From: Cycas panzhihuaensis
Lineage: Eukaryota; Cycadophyta
NCBI GenBank assembly: GCA_023213395.1
Contig: CM041465.1
Location: forward strand, 74,345,741 to 74,409,740
Direction: 5' to 3'
Length of the DNA stretch: 64,000 nucleotides
In this document: positions 10,477 through 22,790 of the stretch, piece by piece
How positions within the stretch are numbered: the stretch's first letter is position 1
Layout: each line of letters begins with the position of its first letter
Notes under the pieces: generated by a model
The model's input: the letters and a program-made list of their open reading frames with translations, nothing else
The model's database searches: none
Told to the model about the DNA's origin: nothing
Position numbers and translations under genes: made by a program

Positions 10477-12963
10477 TATTATTGTATAAAATACTTTAGT
10501 ACATGATTAAAAAATATAATTTTTAATGAATAAATAAGAATAGTAATCCTCAAATGAAAAACTAACAAATGATGCTTTAGAATAAATTCACTATCCAAAA
10601 CATGAAAGAATGAACTAAGATAAATGTTTCTTTATTTAATGGGACAAATATGCAATCAAATATCATTTCAAATTAAAAATAGTAAATGCTCCTTTGAAAA
10701 GAATATGAAAAATAAAGTAACAAGCTTCTTTTTTAAATAAACTGAATATACTTCTTTTCAAAAAAATTATTAAACAATGAGGAGCTAAAAAAGGAGACTC
10801 AAATAAATGAAACTTCAATTTGTTTCAATGTTCAAATACCTTCATAATCAATTAGCTAAGAGATTCCTTAAAGAATATAAGGCAAATATCCTCTTGCATT
10901 AAAAATAATATTCAAACTATGTTCCTTTTAAGCAATAATAAATGTATGAATCAGAAGATAGAATTCTTAATAGAGTGTACCTTGAAATGCTTAAAAGTGC
11001 AATAGAATAAGTGTATAGCTATGTACTATTATGCACCTTTCAACTTTCAAATATAATAGCTTTAAAGTAATTGAAATATGCCTTCTATTAATAAATTAAG
11101 AAGCTAGAAATATAAATTTTTAAATAAATGTGTCTTTAATCAAATATGTTTATTGAATGATTATATGTAATCTAATAACTTTCAAATCGAGATGGTCTGA
11201 CTATATGTACCTTCTCTAATGTGATGCAATAAATTAATAGAACCTTCAATATTTGAATGCTCTTAAGTCTTGGAATGTTAAATAAACTTAGAAGCATAAA
11301 ATGAGTAAAAAAACTTGTCACTATGCCCTTGTAATGCGCTTTTCAAGCTAAAAAATGACTTTGAAATATAGAAAGAATGTTCTTTATACTAATGTAAATC
11401 AAATGATAAGAAACTCCTTTGAAAATTTAGAAATAAACTAGGTGTACTTTAAAATTTTCAGAAGATATAATACTTGAAATAATCAAATATACTCAAAAAA
11501 TTATTTTATATTCAAATAAAAGTATAAAAATAAAGTAAATGGTTAAGGTAAGTAGTATCAAATTGACGTATTAATTCATATAGGCCTCTTGATCCTCAAG
11601 AAAATAATACTGATGCTAAAAACTATAAATCAACTTGTAATCTTATGAAAAATTAACAAATATCCTCAAGAAATTAATTAGTAGTAAACAATACTTATAT
11701 AGAATTAATTTAGATGAAAATTTTACTCAAAAATATTGTAAAATATATCTAATTAGGGTTAAACTAGAGCCTAGACTTGAAGAGCTTTAAACACCTAAAA
11801 AATAGTGTTAAAATAAGATGAAACTAGTTCTAATGTATAGAGAACTAAAAATCTTTTCTGTTAGTTCTTACAATTTGAAAAATAGAGCTATAATAACTAA
11901 ATTATTAAAGAGATAGCAAACATACCCCTTTTATGGCTAATGAAGTAATCTCAATAAATAAAGGTCAATTTTGACCTAATCAAACTCTGTAAAAAATGGC
12001 TCAAATAAAGAAAATAATGACTCCAAGCTTTAGAGCTTTGAACAACTTTCTGATGTTTCATATGATTTGTAAATTGTATAAACAGTTACAAAGATATCAT
12101 AGAAATAATGTAGGTACCTATTTTAGGCTTGTGTGACTTGTACAAGAAAGTGACAAACTAAAGCAATAGTGTAAAACCCTAATAGAGGATTAAATGGCCT
12201 TGGAATGAGATAAAAATTTAGAGAAAGGGACGCAATGATGAGAGGTACCTAAGAGATGTAGAATTTTTAAGAAATATGCTTATATTAAGGAGAATAAAGC
12301 CTTGCAAAACCCTTGAAAAATAATGAAAAATGATGGAAAATGGGATGTTTATTAAATAAATTTAAAAAATAATTAAATTGACCTATTACAGTGCTGAATA
12401 CAATTGGTTAGCCTGCAAATACTAAAGAAATACTAATTAAATAATTGTTAAGTATTAAAATATCAAATATTTCTAAAGAACTACATAACAAATAATGTAA
12501 AAAATAAATGAAATATTTAATAAATGTTACTTTAGAATATTTCTTTTACCAAAGTTTACCTCCAATAGATCTTCAAATCCTTTATATAACGCACTAAAAT
12601 ATTTTCCAAAAATAACTATGAATAAGTGTGGCTTTCACACAATAGATCTCTTGAGATTAGTATCAATAAAAGTCTAAATAATAAAATATATTTATGCATA
12701 TAAAAATATGAAGAACAAACTACAATCAAATATATTGAAGATCATAAATTTGAATCACAATATCTCTTTTCAAAGAGAATGAAATCTCAAACTATTTTCT
12801 TTGTTGAGTAGATCAACCTGCGATGAGTCCAATGAATAGTCTTATACTGCACTTTCATTGAGCGAATAAAGAGCTAGAAGCTATGCACCAAGATTTGCTC
12901 TGATACCATGTTAAAATTTAATCACAACTCTAATACCAAATGTTGGCAAACCAAGATCAATAA
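10477..12963 (-). other. TG2 non-coding leader
   Basis: About 2.5 kb of AT-rich DNA between PBS and gag with no ORF of note. Many loosely similar short blocks (for example CTTTGAAA, AAATATG) give it a repetitive look, but I could not define a unit. Confidence 0.6.
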
Positions 12964-12981
12964 GCTATAATACCAAATGTT
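12897..12981 (-). other. Three PBS/LTR-edge-like motifs at the TG2 5' end
   Basis: The minus-strand primer-site motif beside an LTR-like start occurs three times in plus orientation: GCTCTGATACCATGTT (12897-12912), CTCTAATACCAAATGTTGG (12928-12946) and GCTATAATACCAAATGTTAG (12964-12983). The last one abuts the actual 5' LTR and is the working PBS by position, but the first is the best match to tRNA-Met. Confidence 0.6.
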
Positions 12982-13311
12982 AGAAATGTAGCAGAGAGTA
13001 GAGTGGAGTAGGTAAATGTAGATCTTAATCCATATTAAAAATTCATTCGAAATACATCATTGTATTGAAGCCATAGTTAAAGAGTATACAAATATTCCAA
13101 AATAGGTGGTGTTGAAGAACACAAGGGTTATGCACCCCATAAGATATATATTTATCAGGGAGGAGGGAAACCTCCTCAACCTCCAGAATTTAAAATAATA
13201 TAAAATAATGAATAACTTAATATTAAAATAAACTTACCTAACTTACCATTAACATGTGTGCACTTACATATTTCTAAGATAAGAGTGGGGTGAGGAACAT
13301 TAACCCCAATA
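12978..13311 (-). repeat. TG2 5' LTR (334 bp)
   Basis: Plus reading TGTTAGAAATGTAGC ... AACCCCAATA. Same length as 3394-3727. A TATA-like run lies at about 13143-13152. The terminal CA has become TA. Confidence 0.85.
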
Positions 13312-13316
13312 CAAAT
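13312..13316. other. TG2 target-site duplication, right copy (CAAAT)
   Basis: Perfect match to 3389-3393. Confidence 0.85.
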
Positions 13317-14702
13317 ATAGTTGTATGAGCATTTATTTCATTTGGGTAGAAGTATACTTCATCCCAATACTGACATAATTGACATCTGACTTTACTCGTG
13401 ATAGTTATGGCCATTAAAGTAGAAATAAATGTTGATTTTGAAATAGCCCCTTTGAAACTAACTTAGCCCCTTCTAAAAAATGACTCTTGATCACTTAACA
13501 ATTAAATGTGACCTACTAGCCACAAGATAAAAGGGATAGGAAATAACAAAAAAATAAATAAATATAATGATTACCCAACTAATAAATATTCATATATCAA
13601 TATCAAATACAATGAGTGCTTTAAATAAAGGCACACTATGAAGCATCAACAGCTGATTATATAATAGTGTTTCTCAGATGATACAGCCAAATAAGCATTT
13701 TGAAGATAGGAGTTTTAATTTGCTATATCCAAATTACTTTAAAAGACCAAACTCTCAACTTGTTAAACTTAAAGTCAAACCCCCCCAAAATTACATGATA
13801 ACAATGAAGTACAAAGGTGATATTCTCCACAATGATGGAGGTCATAAAGCAACCATATCTTTATAATGTTTCAATAGAGGTTAACACACATCATGTAAAT
13901 ATGTGAATAGATGAAGTAGTAAAGGGTCACACTAGCCAATAAATATCTATTTATGTAGTTAAATAGAGGAAGACAAGGGTGACTACTACAAACAAAGCTA
14001 TGGATCAAAATGCCTTAATGATATTAAAAGGATGAGATATTCTCCCATTGAGTTGCAACATTTATAAGAAAAAAAAAGGCATAAATATTCAATATTTATA
14101 GAAGACTTTGTATATAGGTCTATAAAGAAATAAAGAATGTAAAAAAGGACCAAGTTATTATTACAAAAGATCTATAATATTTGTTGACAACTACTAGTTA
14201 AAGAGAGGGGAGAAAACATGCATTTAAATAGCAACCAACAAAAATATAAATGGAGAAGGGATTATGTTAATACAATAAATTGACATACTATAAATTGTAA
14301 TTGAAAAAAGAAAAAGCATAGCATTGTCGACTTTATAAAAGGATACAAATATCAAAAGGATTATGTTGGGGTTGTGTGAATGCAAATGAAGAGAGACAAG
14401 AATGAAAATATACACAATGATGCAATTGCCATGTTGAGGAGGAGCAACAATAGTCTATTCCTTTTAATGGATAGCTGTGAGACCTTCACATTATTACTGT
14501 AGCACTCTAAAAAGATATGGATGGAAAATATGGATATTAAGAGGTAGATTTATGGCCATTTAAGGGTCTTTTATTTCCCTTTTAGTTGTACATTTCATAT
14601 TTGAGCCATGATGCTAGCAGATAAGGTGTAGAGCCTTTACACAAATAACATGGTATATAAAGCATACATAATATTGATACAAATTCCATAGAAACTTTGA
14701 TG
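13317..14702. other. Unassigned AT-rich DNA between TG2 and Tat1
   Basis: No coding similarity, LTR edge or tandem repeat is seen. The 62-codon ORF at 13678-13866 resembles nothing I recognise and has no supporting context. Confidence 0.45.
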
Positions 14703-14707
14703 GAGAC
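14703..14707. other. Tat1 target-site duplication, left copy (GAGAC)
   Basis: Perfect match to 48055-48059 beyond the 3' LTR. Confidence 0.9.
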
Positions 14708-17342
14708 TATTTCTTGACTACCGGGAATGGATACAGATAGGTTGACTCAGGTAAGCATATGTATGCTTCTTCCTTTTCACTTTTACTATTTCTTTAGAAA
14801 GGTTGATAGAAGTATTGCCTCATTGCATGACTGCTTAATTCATTTGTATGATCACTTTGCATCTATTGCTTGATCATGCTACTTGTCGTATTTTGAGCCT
14901 ATGATGACTAGTGGGACCTACCTTTCCGCAAGGCAGACATCCCCATGGAACTCTATAACCCTTCATGCTACCTCCACATCGCCTTATGCCTTACTTGATT
15001 TGTATGACCCATTTATACCTCGACCTTGCATCTTTGTCATGACATTGTCAAAACCCTAACCTCTGATACTACTTTTGGCCTCATTCACGTACCTTCTGGA
15101 CTGTCCCTAGGCACCTGGATAGGAGGGTTAGCCCTTCCCTGGCCTGCCACATCAGCTTTTTGGGCTCATGGAATCCAGATTATTGCCATTTTGGCTTTCT
15201 GGCCCTGCATCGCTATAAACTTAACAGTACTGCGAAGTTTACCGCTATACCATAAAGTTTACCACAGTGCGACTATTGCAACTTATTTTTAGAAAACTGC
15301 CGTGGCAATTCTTGCTTTTTCCACAGAATTGCCATGTGGCCTCGCACCTAGCTCAACCCTATTCGCACCCTATTCACTTGTTTAGGGTTGAGATGGGTAT
15401 AAATCTTAAAATCATCATCATTTTACCTCTCTTGGCTCTCTAACATCCTCTTCTACTGTTGCAGTTCCTACTCTCCTCTTCTGTCCTTTCACAGGTGTGC
15501 TTGAAGGTCTATATTTCCTGCTACTCTAGCCCAAGATCCACTTGCAATGACTCCTCTCTATGGTGGGAAGTTCCTCTCCAGGCACTCTCAAGTAAGTTTT
15601 ACGTGGTTCTCTTCCAAGTATGCCCCAATAAGTGTCTCCTATGGCCGCCTTTCTGGAATCCTCCTATAAACCCTATAGGAACTCTTCCTCTTCGCTGGTT
15701 GTAGGGGTAAACCTGCCCTAGACTCAACCTAACAGGTACCCTAGATAATTTTTTCAGGGTTTATTATGTGTTATTTCCATGTTAGACTCATTTTCAAGTA
15801 TGTTTGCTTGCTTTCTTCTTATTTGGCTGTAGTAAACATTATTTCCATTGAGTTTAGCCTTGTATCTCCAGGTTTTCATTATTTCTCCACTAGTTCTCCA
15901 TAAGAAAGTAGTGGAAGAAGATCCATAAAGGCTGGATGAAGGGAGTAAGGTGGGATCTGTCCCACTTAGGCCTACTCCCCAAGGGCAACCCCCTTCCCGC
16001 CTTTCTTCTCCTGCTCCGTGCTTTCCTTAGGTCAACTAGGAGAAGGTGGAGCTTAGGCTTGCATTGGATTATCAGCATGTGCAACCCTTGTTGCGTTGAT
16101 TCTAGGCCTACACACCTCTCTTTTGGGCCCCCATAGTGCCCCTAACATTGCTTGACACCCCTTAAAGACCTTATTCGAGGTTTGTTTGTCAGATTACTGC
16201 CCATAGTAATCTTGTTGTCTTGATACCTCTTCAACACATTGTTACACTTATCCTCATGCTTCTTGGCTATCATAAGTTGTCATTTATCCTTACCTTACTG
16301 TGCTAAAAGGCTGTGTGGAGAACCTAGAGGAGGGTTTGGCCATCCTAAGGCTTCCCTTCCATATTTCTTACTTGATATGTATGTTTGCTTGAGGGAAATT
16401 AGAGTTATTTGTAGCAGTAATTTCTCTAACTTGATATAATATTTTGACATATACATCGCATATACTTGCATATATATATATATATATAGCTCTTCTGGCA
16501 GCCCCTTCTTGGAAGGGATAAGCTCTTGTATGTGCAGGTTAACATGGCATTTTCACAAAAGGAGAAGGCGTCTGGATCTGGAGGGCGTGCATTATGCGTA
16601 GGTGAGGTCTTTTATCGACTGCGACACCTCCTGGGTACGCACCATCTCTCTCTCTTCATTCTTTCATTTTCCTCTCTTGCTTTTATTTAAAATCTATGCT
16701 CTAGTTTAATAGATCACCTAAAAGTGAAAGGTTAATGATATTGGTCACTTGCATTTATATGTCGTATATTTGTCCCATGTAGGAAAAGGACATAATAGGA
16801 ACCCCATTCCTCTTCCTCTTCTTATCCATCCAAACATACCCTTAGATGCTTTCGTTTAGCTTTGTTTGCTTGCATGCATAATACTTGTTCTTCTTTTCTC
16901 TTTTTCCTTTGAGTTGCTAAAAAGAGAATGTAGTTTTAGCCCCTTTTCTACTCTCTCTTTTAGTTCTATTTGCCTAGGTCAAATAACTAAGGGAGACCTG
17001 CTTACATTGTAGGCCCTCACCAACCTCTTCCACATTCATTTTCCTTCATCATAGGGAAACTCCTTAAGGATTCCTCTTCTTCCCTTCTGACCATCCAAGG
17101 GTGGGAGGACCTTCCTCTCGAGACCATCTAAGCTATCCCTTGTATGCACTCTCTCTTCTGGATTAAAGGCTACTTTAAGATAGTTGGGTGCCATTCGCAG
17201 GTCCCGAACTCATGCTCTGGCACACGGGGCACCCTACATGGTGCTCTCTTTACTTATAGGTTCTCATCCACACCATCAACATCAACCATTGACTACTATC
17301 ATTCCTATATAGCATAATGACTATCCCATAGACGTGCATCCA
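14708..17342 (+). repeat. Tat1 5' LTR (2635 bp)
   Basis: It begins TATTTCTTGACTAC (TG lost in this copy) and ends GACGTGCATCCA. It is collinear with 45416-48054 at roughly 90% identity by eye. It contains a conserved TATA-like TATAAAT at 15398-15404, a short TA run at about 16471-16489 and pyrimidine-rich stretches. ORFs inside it (15026, 15459, 15936, 16239) recur in the 3' LTR only because the LTRs are copies; they look non-coding. Confidence 0.9.
15398..15404 (+). promoter_or_regulatory. TATA-like box of the Tat1 LTR
   Basis: TATAAAT is preserved in both LTRs (also 46087-46093) within a conserved ATAAATCTTAAAATCATCATC context. It lies about 690 bp into the LTR, leaving a long transcribed R-U5 portion. 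Confidence 0.5.
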
Positions 17343-17363
17343 TTGTCAACCATACTGGGGACC
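17343..17363 (+). other. Tat1 primer-binding site (degenerate tRNA-Arg type)
   Basis: TTGTCAACCATACTGGGGAC starts directly after the LTR. The TGnCnAC ... CTGGGGA frame matches the tRNA-Arg complement known from Ogre elements, with several mismatches. The same motif occurs at 54716 and 60527 in front of two other gag genes. Confidence 0.6.
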
Positions 17364-17394
17364 TGCCAGTAAAGGAGTTAGTTCCTATCCTTTT

Positions 17395-19033
17395 TTGTTG
17401 GTGCTACTACCTTTTAGTGGTCTTCTCCACTTATTTCTCTCATTGGGCAGCCCCCAATGCATACTTTATATTTCTCTTTCCTTTTCTAACGCTTTGGTAA
17501 GTTGTATGCGATGTTTCTCACGTTGCCTATGTGGTTTACCTCCATTATTAGAAGACCCTGCATATCATCTCCTTTCATCGTTAGATTCCGATTCGATAAT
17601 AGAAGGATACCCTTCAGACTGGGCTTATCATGCCTTTGCTTCAGGGGCTCATGAGTTCTCCACATCTATTTTAGGATCCACCTAAGAGGGTGATGATCCT
17701 ATTTGCTATCTAAGTGATCAACATCACCTACTTGATGCCCATCCCTCTACTCATGGAGTAGAGGGTCCATCTTCTGTTGAGATTTACCACCCAGTTAGTG
17801 ATTCTTACGAGGAGCGCCCTGAGGGGTCTACTTGGTTTGAGGTCCTGTCTACCTCTTACGATCATATGGATACCCCTCCTGCCAACATGGTTGAAGCCCT
17901 TAGTGAGTGCTTTCAGGCTACTTATTTTCAATCACATCCTAGATGGTTTGAAGATGCCTTACATGGTGGAGCATCTTACTCATCCACGTATGCCATCTTC
18001 ATCTGCATCTATGCCTCCCACAACAAGTAACCCCTTTGTGCCTACACATTCATCCTGCTCGATCCTTACATCTACCTTAGGGACATCTATTGCACCTTCT
18101 ATTCCTCATCATGGTCCCAGCTCTTCGGGGCCTTCTCATGGTATGTCTTTCCCCTAGCTTGAGGTTAGCATACCTTTCCCTAGTCAAGCTAATATGCCAC
18201 TTCCTAACATGGCACATGCATTTCCTAGTAGGCCTAGAGGTCCTACTAACACCCCTACTACTAGTCATGTGGGATCCGCTCCCACTTATACTCAAATTCA
18301 ACCTAATGGTCCTTCTCTTTACATGCCCCCAGGCTATATATCTTATCCTTGGGGGCACAGTAAGGGGAACCATATTCCGGCTTACGGGGTGGACCCGTTA
18401 CATCTATATGGGGTTGCACCACCCACAGTTGGCCCATATGGATAGAACTTGGTTCCACACCCTTCCTTTCCTCCATCCTGCATAGTTCCTTATGCTGCGC
18501 CTTTGTAAGGAAACCTAACTTTCTTTCAAAGCACTTGCCCTCAAGTCTCTTTTCAACAAGGGATATTTCCTCAAGAAGGGATGGGCCTACTACCCCCATC
18601 TGTTCCTTGTCCATTACCTTCCACATCATTTGCTGATACCCCTTCATGGATTATAGATCAACACCATTATCCTTTGAGGCCTTAAGAACTAACTTACCGC
18701 CTCATCCCCCCAAAGTTCCTAAGTTCGATGGAACTTCATCAAAGGATCCAATAGAGCACGTCTGTAGTTTCTATATGGCGTGCATAAACTACTGGGCCTA
18801 TGATCACATACTAATGAAATTATTTCTACGTTCCCTACAAGGTGATGCCCTTAATGGTTTTATCACCTGCCTGCCCATTCTATTTTCTCATTCCAGCAAC
18901 TTATGGATGAATTCATCAACTATTTTGATGTGGCTCGTCCATTTGAAAGTGGAATGAAATCCCTTCTTTCACTTAAACAAGGTCACGATGAGATGATTTG
19001 TGTCTTTGTGTGGTGATTTCATGACCTCCTCCA
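17395..19033 (+). pseudogene. Tat1 gag, N-terminal and capsid part
   Basis: Frame 17395-17985 holds an acidic N-terminal section with one stop (after STSILGST). It is followed by a Pro/Ser/His-rich section in another frame (about 17960-18640) containing PSSSASMPPTTSN. From 18690 a third frame gives the Retrotrans_gag capsid domain: PKVPKFDGTSSKDPIEH, then LRSLQGDALNGFI, and after a further shift INYFDVARPFESGMKSL and the SLKQGHDE segment. Cop2 interrupts it at 19034; the C-terminal part resumes at 28069. At least two frameshifts and several stops make it dead. The true start codon is uncertain. Confidence 0.75.
19029..19033. other. Cop2 target-site duplication, left copy (CTCCA)
   Basis: Matches CTCTA at 28069-28073 with one C/T difference, consistent with a single later transition. 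Confidence 0.6.
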
Positions 19034-19362
19034 TGAAGGAAGGATGGATCTAGGAGATAAATCACTCACATGCACACAATGGCAATGGAGAATGAAAAAG
19101 AAGATGAAATAAGATATGAGAGCAAGCTTGGAGGTGAGAATGAATAATGACTCCCTCCTTCAGATTTTACCTTTTATTATTGAGGGTGAGTATTAGGGTT
19201 AGGATTTTTTCACCTAATGACATAAACCTAAAATTATATCTAAATGCACATAAAGTACATTTCATTAAGAGACTAATGCTAAGAATATATCCTAAGGTCA
19301 CATAATTAATCTACATAAATAATTAATCTACATAAATGACCTTGATATATTAACCTCTTTCA
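19034..19362 (-). repeat. Cop2 outer 3' LTR (329 bp)
   Basis: Plus reading TGAAGGAAGGATGG ... CCTCTTTCA, followed by the PPT (minus strand TAAGGGGGGGATTG). It is longer than its sister copies because of a 17-bp tandem duplication (ATAATTAATCTACATAA, about 19308-19340). Confidence 0.85.
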
Positions 19363-19524
19363 ATCCCCCCCTTAATGGTGGAAGGTCATTTTTAGAAAAT
19401 CTATTCTATGAGATTTTTACTTGAGCCTCATTATTACATTGAAATTCTAAATAACACTTTCGTGGGAAAAACCTCATGGGGAATAAAAACCCACAAACTT
19501 TTTAAAATCTTAGGCTTTTACATT
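19363..19524 (-). other. Cop2 3' untranslated segment, outer copy, with PPT
   Basis: It contains the PPT complement (about 19362-19375). Its following ~120 bases are nearly the same as 20786-20903, and it extends slightly further than that copy. The extension matches the equivalent place in Cop4 (36690-36760, inverted). Confidence 0.7.
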
Positions 19525-20473
19525 ATTTTCTAGGCCTATAAATCTGTCAATCAGAATAAAAAATAACTATTTCTCAATCTAAATACATTATTGATTTAAT
19601 AAAAAGAGTTAATAAAGTTAGCCCCTACTCCTATATAATTAAGTGTAAAATTAACAACTAATTGTCAATCTCCACCTTATGATTCTACTCTATATCATCA
19701 ATTAATAGGTAGTCTTATTTACTTAACCTATACTTGCCTAAATATTTGTAATGATGTTGCCTTGTGTTCTAGGTAAATATAAAACCCCCATGAGTCTCAT
19801 TAGAAAGTAGCAAAATAAATTCTAAGATATCTTCAAGGTATGATCTATCATGGTCTAACTTATAACTTTTCTAATACTAACCTTAAGTTAATAGGTTATA
19901 CAGATTCAAACTAGGTAGGAGACTCTAATGATTGAAAATCTATAGTTGGTTATGTTTTTTTTCTTGATTCTTCTATGATTATATCATCTACTAAGAACAT
20001 ACAATCATTAGTGTTATCAACAATGAAATCCGAATATTGAGCATTAGTAGAAGTTAGTAAAAAACCACTCTAGATTAAATCCCTATTAAGTAAACTTAGA
20101 TTATTTCCTAACTCTTTAATTCAAATTAATGTTGATAATTAAGGTGTAATATCTATAGCTACTAATCTTATTACATATTCTAAAACTAAGCATATAGAAT
20201 TACACTAGCATTTTATTTGTAATCTTGTAAATGACAATACTATTAATTAGTTTTATCATCCTATAAATTTATAGATTGTTAACATCCTAACTAAGCCATT
20301 AACTGAAGTCAAGTTTGTAAAGCTATGAGAATTATTAAATATTAATAAAGTCTTTATCAAAGGGGGATTACCATGATAAAGTCTTTATCATCTTCTTTTA
20401 TCTTCTTTCTTATCTTTTATATTATCTATTATATAAAAGATAATATTAAAGGAGGATGTTAGAAATAATTAAT
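19525..20473 (+). pseudogene. Cop3: plus-strand Copia RT/RNase H fragment, PPT and LTR start
   Basis: The plus-strand translation shows the end of a Copia RT (YDSTLYHQLIGSLIYLT, about 19673-19725). RNase H follows: a D-S-N near 19906, SIVGYVFFLD (about 19945), MKSEY, then a DN motif near 20135, TKHIELH, and LTKPL near 20293. Many stops interrupt it. A purine tract TAAAGGAGGA (20447-20456) precedes TGTTAGAAATAATTAA, the first 17 bp of its 3' LTR, where the middle Cop2-family LTR begins. It belongs to a different Copia family from Cop2 and Cop4. Confidence 0.75.
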
Positions 20474-20785
20474 TAAAGGAATAATAGATCTAGGAGATAA
20501 ATCACTCACATGCACACAATGACAATGGAGAATGAAAAAGAAGATGAAATAAGATATGAGATCAAACTTGGAGGTGAGACTGATTAATGACTCCCTCCTT
20601 AAGATTTCACCTTTTATTATTGAGGGTGAGCATTAGGGTTAGGATTTTCCTGCCTAATGACATGAACCTAAAATTACATCTAAATGCACATAAAGTATAT
20701 TTTATTACAATACTAATGCTAATAATACATCCTAAGGTCACATAATTAATCTACACAAATAACCTTGATACATTAACCTCTTTCA
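20474..20785 (-). repeat. Middle Cop2-family LTR (312 bp)
   Basis: Plus reading TAAAGGAATAATAG ... CCTCTTTCA, with PPT complement and 3' untranslated region to its right. It acts positionally as the 3' LTR of the internal region but is less like the right LTR than the outer left LTR is. Confidence 0.82.
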
Positions 20786-21039
20786 ATCCCCCCCTTAATG
20801 GTGGAAGGTCATTTTCAGAAAATATATTCTATGAGGTCTTCATTTGAGCCTCATTATTACATTGAAATTCTAAATGACACTTTTGTGGGAAAACCCTCAT
20901 GAGCTAAGGTGGCTCTTTGATATAGCCTGATAGCTAAGTAGATTAAATGTGTAGCTTAATCTGCTAAGTCTCCATATATTGTTTGGTCATCCCCTATGCC
21001 CTTTTGAGTTTTTACAGGTTCTGATTTTCTAAAATAAGT

Positions 21040-21150
21040 ACAACCCTTATCCTTCCGCGCCCACATGGGATTTTCATAAAGAGGATAGAGTAGAGACTTA
21101 CTCTTATTCTTCCATGCCCACAAGGGATTTTCACGAAGAGAATAGAGTAT
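21040..21150 (-). repeat. Two-copy 57-bp-spaced repeat in the Cop2 3' untranslated region
   Basis: Units at 21045-21090 and 21101-21147 (minus strand CTCTAT..., GTGAAAA..., CCCATGTGGGC...) lie just downstream of the RNase H end. The same duplicated unit is found at the same place in Cop4 (36438-36539). Confidence 0.75.
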
Positions 21151-21199
21151 GATGATATTGTTGTCATCCTCTTTGATCAATCGAAGATGGAGGCCCTAA

Positions 21200-21735
21200 G
21201 GCTGAGCTGCCTTCGAAACTGTTCAAACTTCACCCTTTGTAGTGGTTTGGTGAAGATATCAGCCACTTGATCTACTGTGGGGCAGTAATCTAATTAAATT
21301 GTACTGTCATGAACAAGTTCCCTAATCCTGTGGACTTTCATACTTATGTATTTGGTACGATCATGAAATATAGGATTTTTCGCCATATAGATTACTGATT
21401 GATTATCTACATGAAGACTCGTAGGACTTGTTTGGGTGATATTCAATGTTTCCAATAATTTCCTTAGCCATATCACCTCTTTACTGGTCTCAGAAGCAAC
21501 AATGTATTCAGCATCGGTAATTAAATTTGTAACTATCTTCTGCCGTCTAGATCTCCATGATATTGGTGTTGTTCCAAGAAACGTTATATACCCAGACATA
21601 GATCTTCTTGTATCTTTATCTCTTGTAAAGTTTGGGTTTGTGTATGCAGAAAGCTTGAAGTCTGAATTAGGTTCATACAATAGACCATATTTACTGGTCA
21701 TCTTAAGGTATCTCAACACTGACCGCCTTCGCTAA
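21200..21735 (-). pseudogene. Cop2 RNase H domain
   Basis: The open stretch 21719-21294 reads from MLRYLKMTSKYGLLYEPNSD through SMSGYITFLGTTPISW, DAEYIVASE, HVDNQSVIYMAKNP and TKYISMKVHRIRELV. These are Copia RNase H landmarks with the Glu (DAEY) and Asp (VDNQS) catalytic positions present. The usual first Asp segment reads AYTNPNF, so an Asp is lost. The end of the domain (AD.FTKPL region) falls near 21250-21290 after a stop. Confidence 0.85.
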
Positions 21736-22790
21736 TGATTCTACTTAGGATTTGTTATGTAATGAGTAAGAATGCTGACATAGTGTATAATATCTAGCCT
21801 TATATTGGTAGTGTAGATGAGACTACCTACAAGTTTCCTATAGAGTATTACGTCTGCCTCCCTAGTGTCACCTTCAACTAAGAGTTTGGTGTTTGGATCC
21901 ATAGATAACATCACTGGTTGAGCATCTTCTAACTGAAACTTGGTTAGAAGATCATTGATATATTTTTCTTGGGAGAGGAAAAATTTTCTATTCTTTTGTG
22001 TTACTTTAATTCCCAAATAATATTTCATCAAACTGAGGTCAGACAATTCAAATGTTTTGCCAAGGTCCTTTTTCATCTAGCTTATTACCTATTCACTATT
22101 ACCCGTTACTAGCATGTCATCCATAAAGATTATGAGATAAGTGACTTTATCCTTATGGTGCTTGATGAACAACGTTGCATTAATATCTTGATAGTCACAA
22201 AACTTGTATCCAAGTTGTCTCATCCTTTTAGATAACTTGGTAAACCAAGCGCGAGGGGCTTGTTTAAGGCCATACAAGGACTTTCTGAGCTTGCAAACCT
22301 TATGCTCTTGACCTTCGATCTCATATCCTTCTGGCTAAGCCATGTAAATTTCTTCTTCAAGATCTCCATTAAGAAACACGATCTTAATATCGAGTTGGTG
22401 GATTTTCCAATCCTGTTGAGCATCCAAGGCCACAAGAGTTCTAATTGTAGGCCACTTGGTTATAGGTGCAAAGACTTCAGTGTAGTTGATGCCTTCCCTT
22501 TGTGTAAATCCTTTAGATACCAACCTCGCCTTATGTTTCTCAAGGGTGCCATCTGATCTATATTTGTTTTTGAATACCCATTTATTTTGAACTATCTTTC
22601 TGCCAAGTGGTAGATCAACGAGCTCCCATGTACCGTTCTTGATAGGAGATTAGTACTCTTCGTTCATGGCATTTCTCCAAGCTGTATACTTTACAGCTTC
22701 TTGGTATGTTAAGGGCTCTTCATTAAGAGTAAGGTATAATTCTACTGGTTCAAGCTTAGTATATAATGATTCTTGCATCCTTGCTCTATG
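21736..22790 (-). pseudogene. Cop2 reverse transcriptase
   Basis: The RVT_2-type Copia RT is in pieces. [20 protein letters not shown] and HQLDIKIVFLNGDLEEEIYM lie in 22523-22335. [19 protein letters not shown] and the catalytic motif FMDDMLVTG lie in 22277-22089. LMKYYLGIKVTQ, QEKYINDLLTKF and LVGSLIYTTN lie in 22076-21741. Stops and shifts separate the blocks. The active-site Asp pair is preserved. Confidence 0.88.

Noticed and set aside
15890-16439. Overlapping 64-66 residue ORFs on both strands of the Tat1 LTR, repeated at 46629-47132
   Set aside because: They recur only because the LTRs are copies. Codon use, flanks and position in the transcribed LTR give no sign of a protein.
16543-16640. 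Possible small exon in the LTR (ATGGCATTTTCACAAAAG start, GT-like donor after CTGG)
   Set aside because: The start codon is GTG in the 3' LTR and no matching downstream exon was found.
17728-18647. Antisense ORFs across Tat1 gag (17728-17931, 18077-18373, 18303-18647)
   Set aside because: Shadows of the Pro/Ser-rich gag frame; no domain or intron signal, unlike the antisense gene at 41531-43270.
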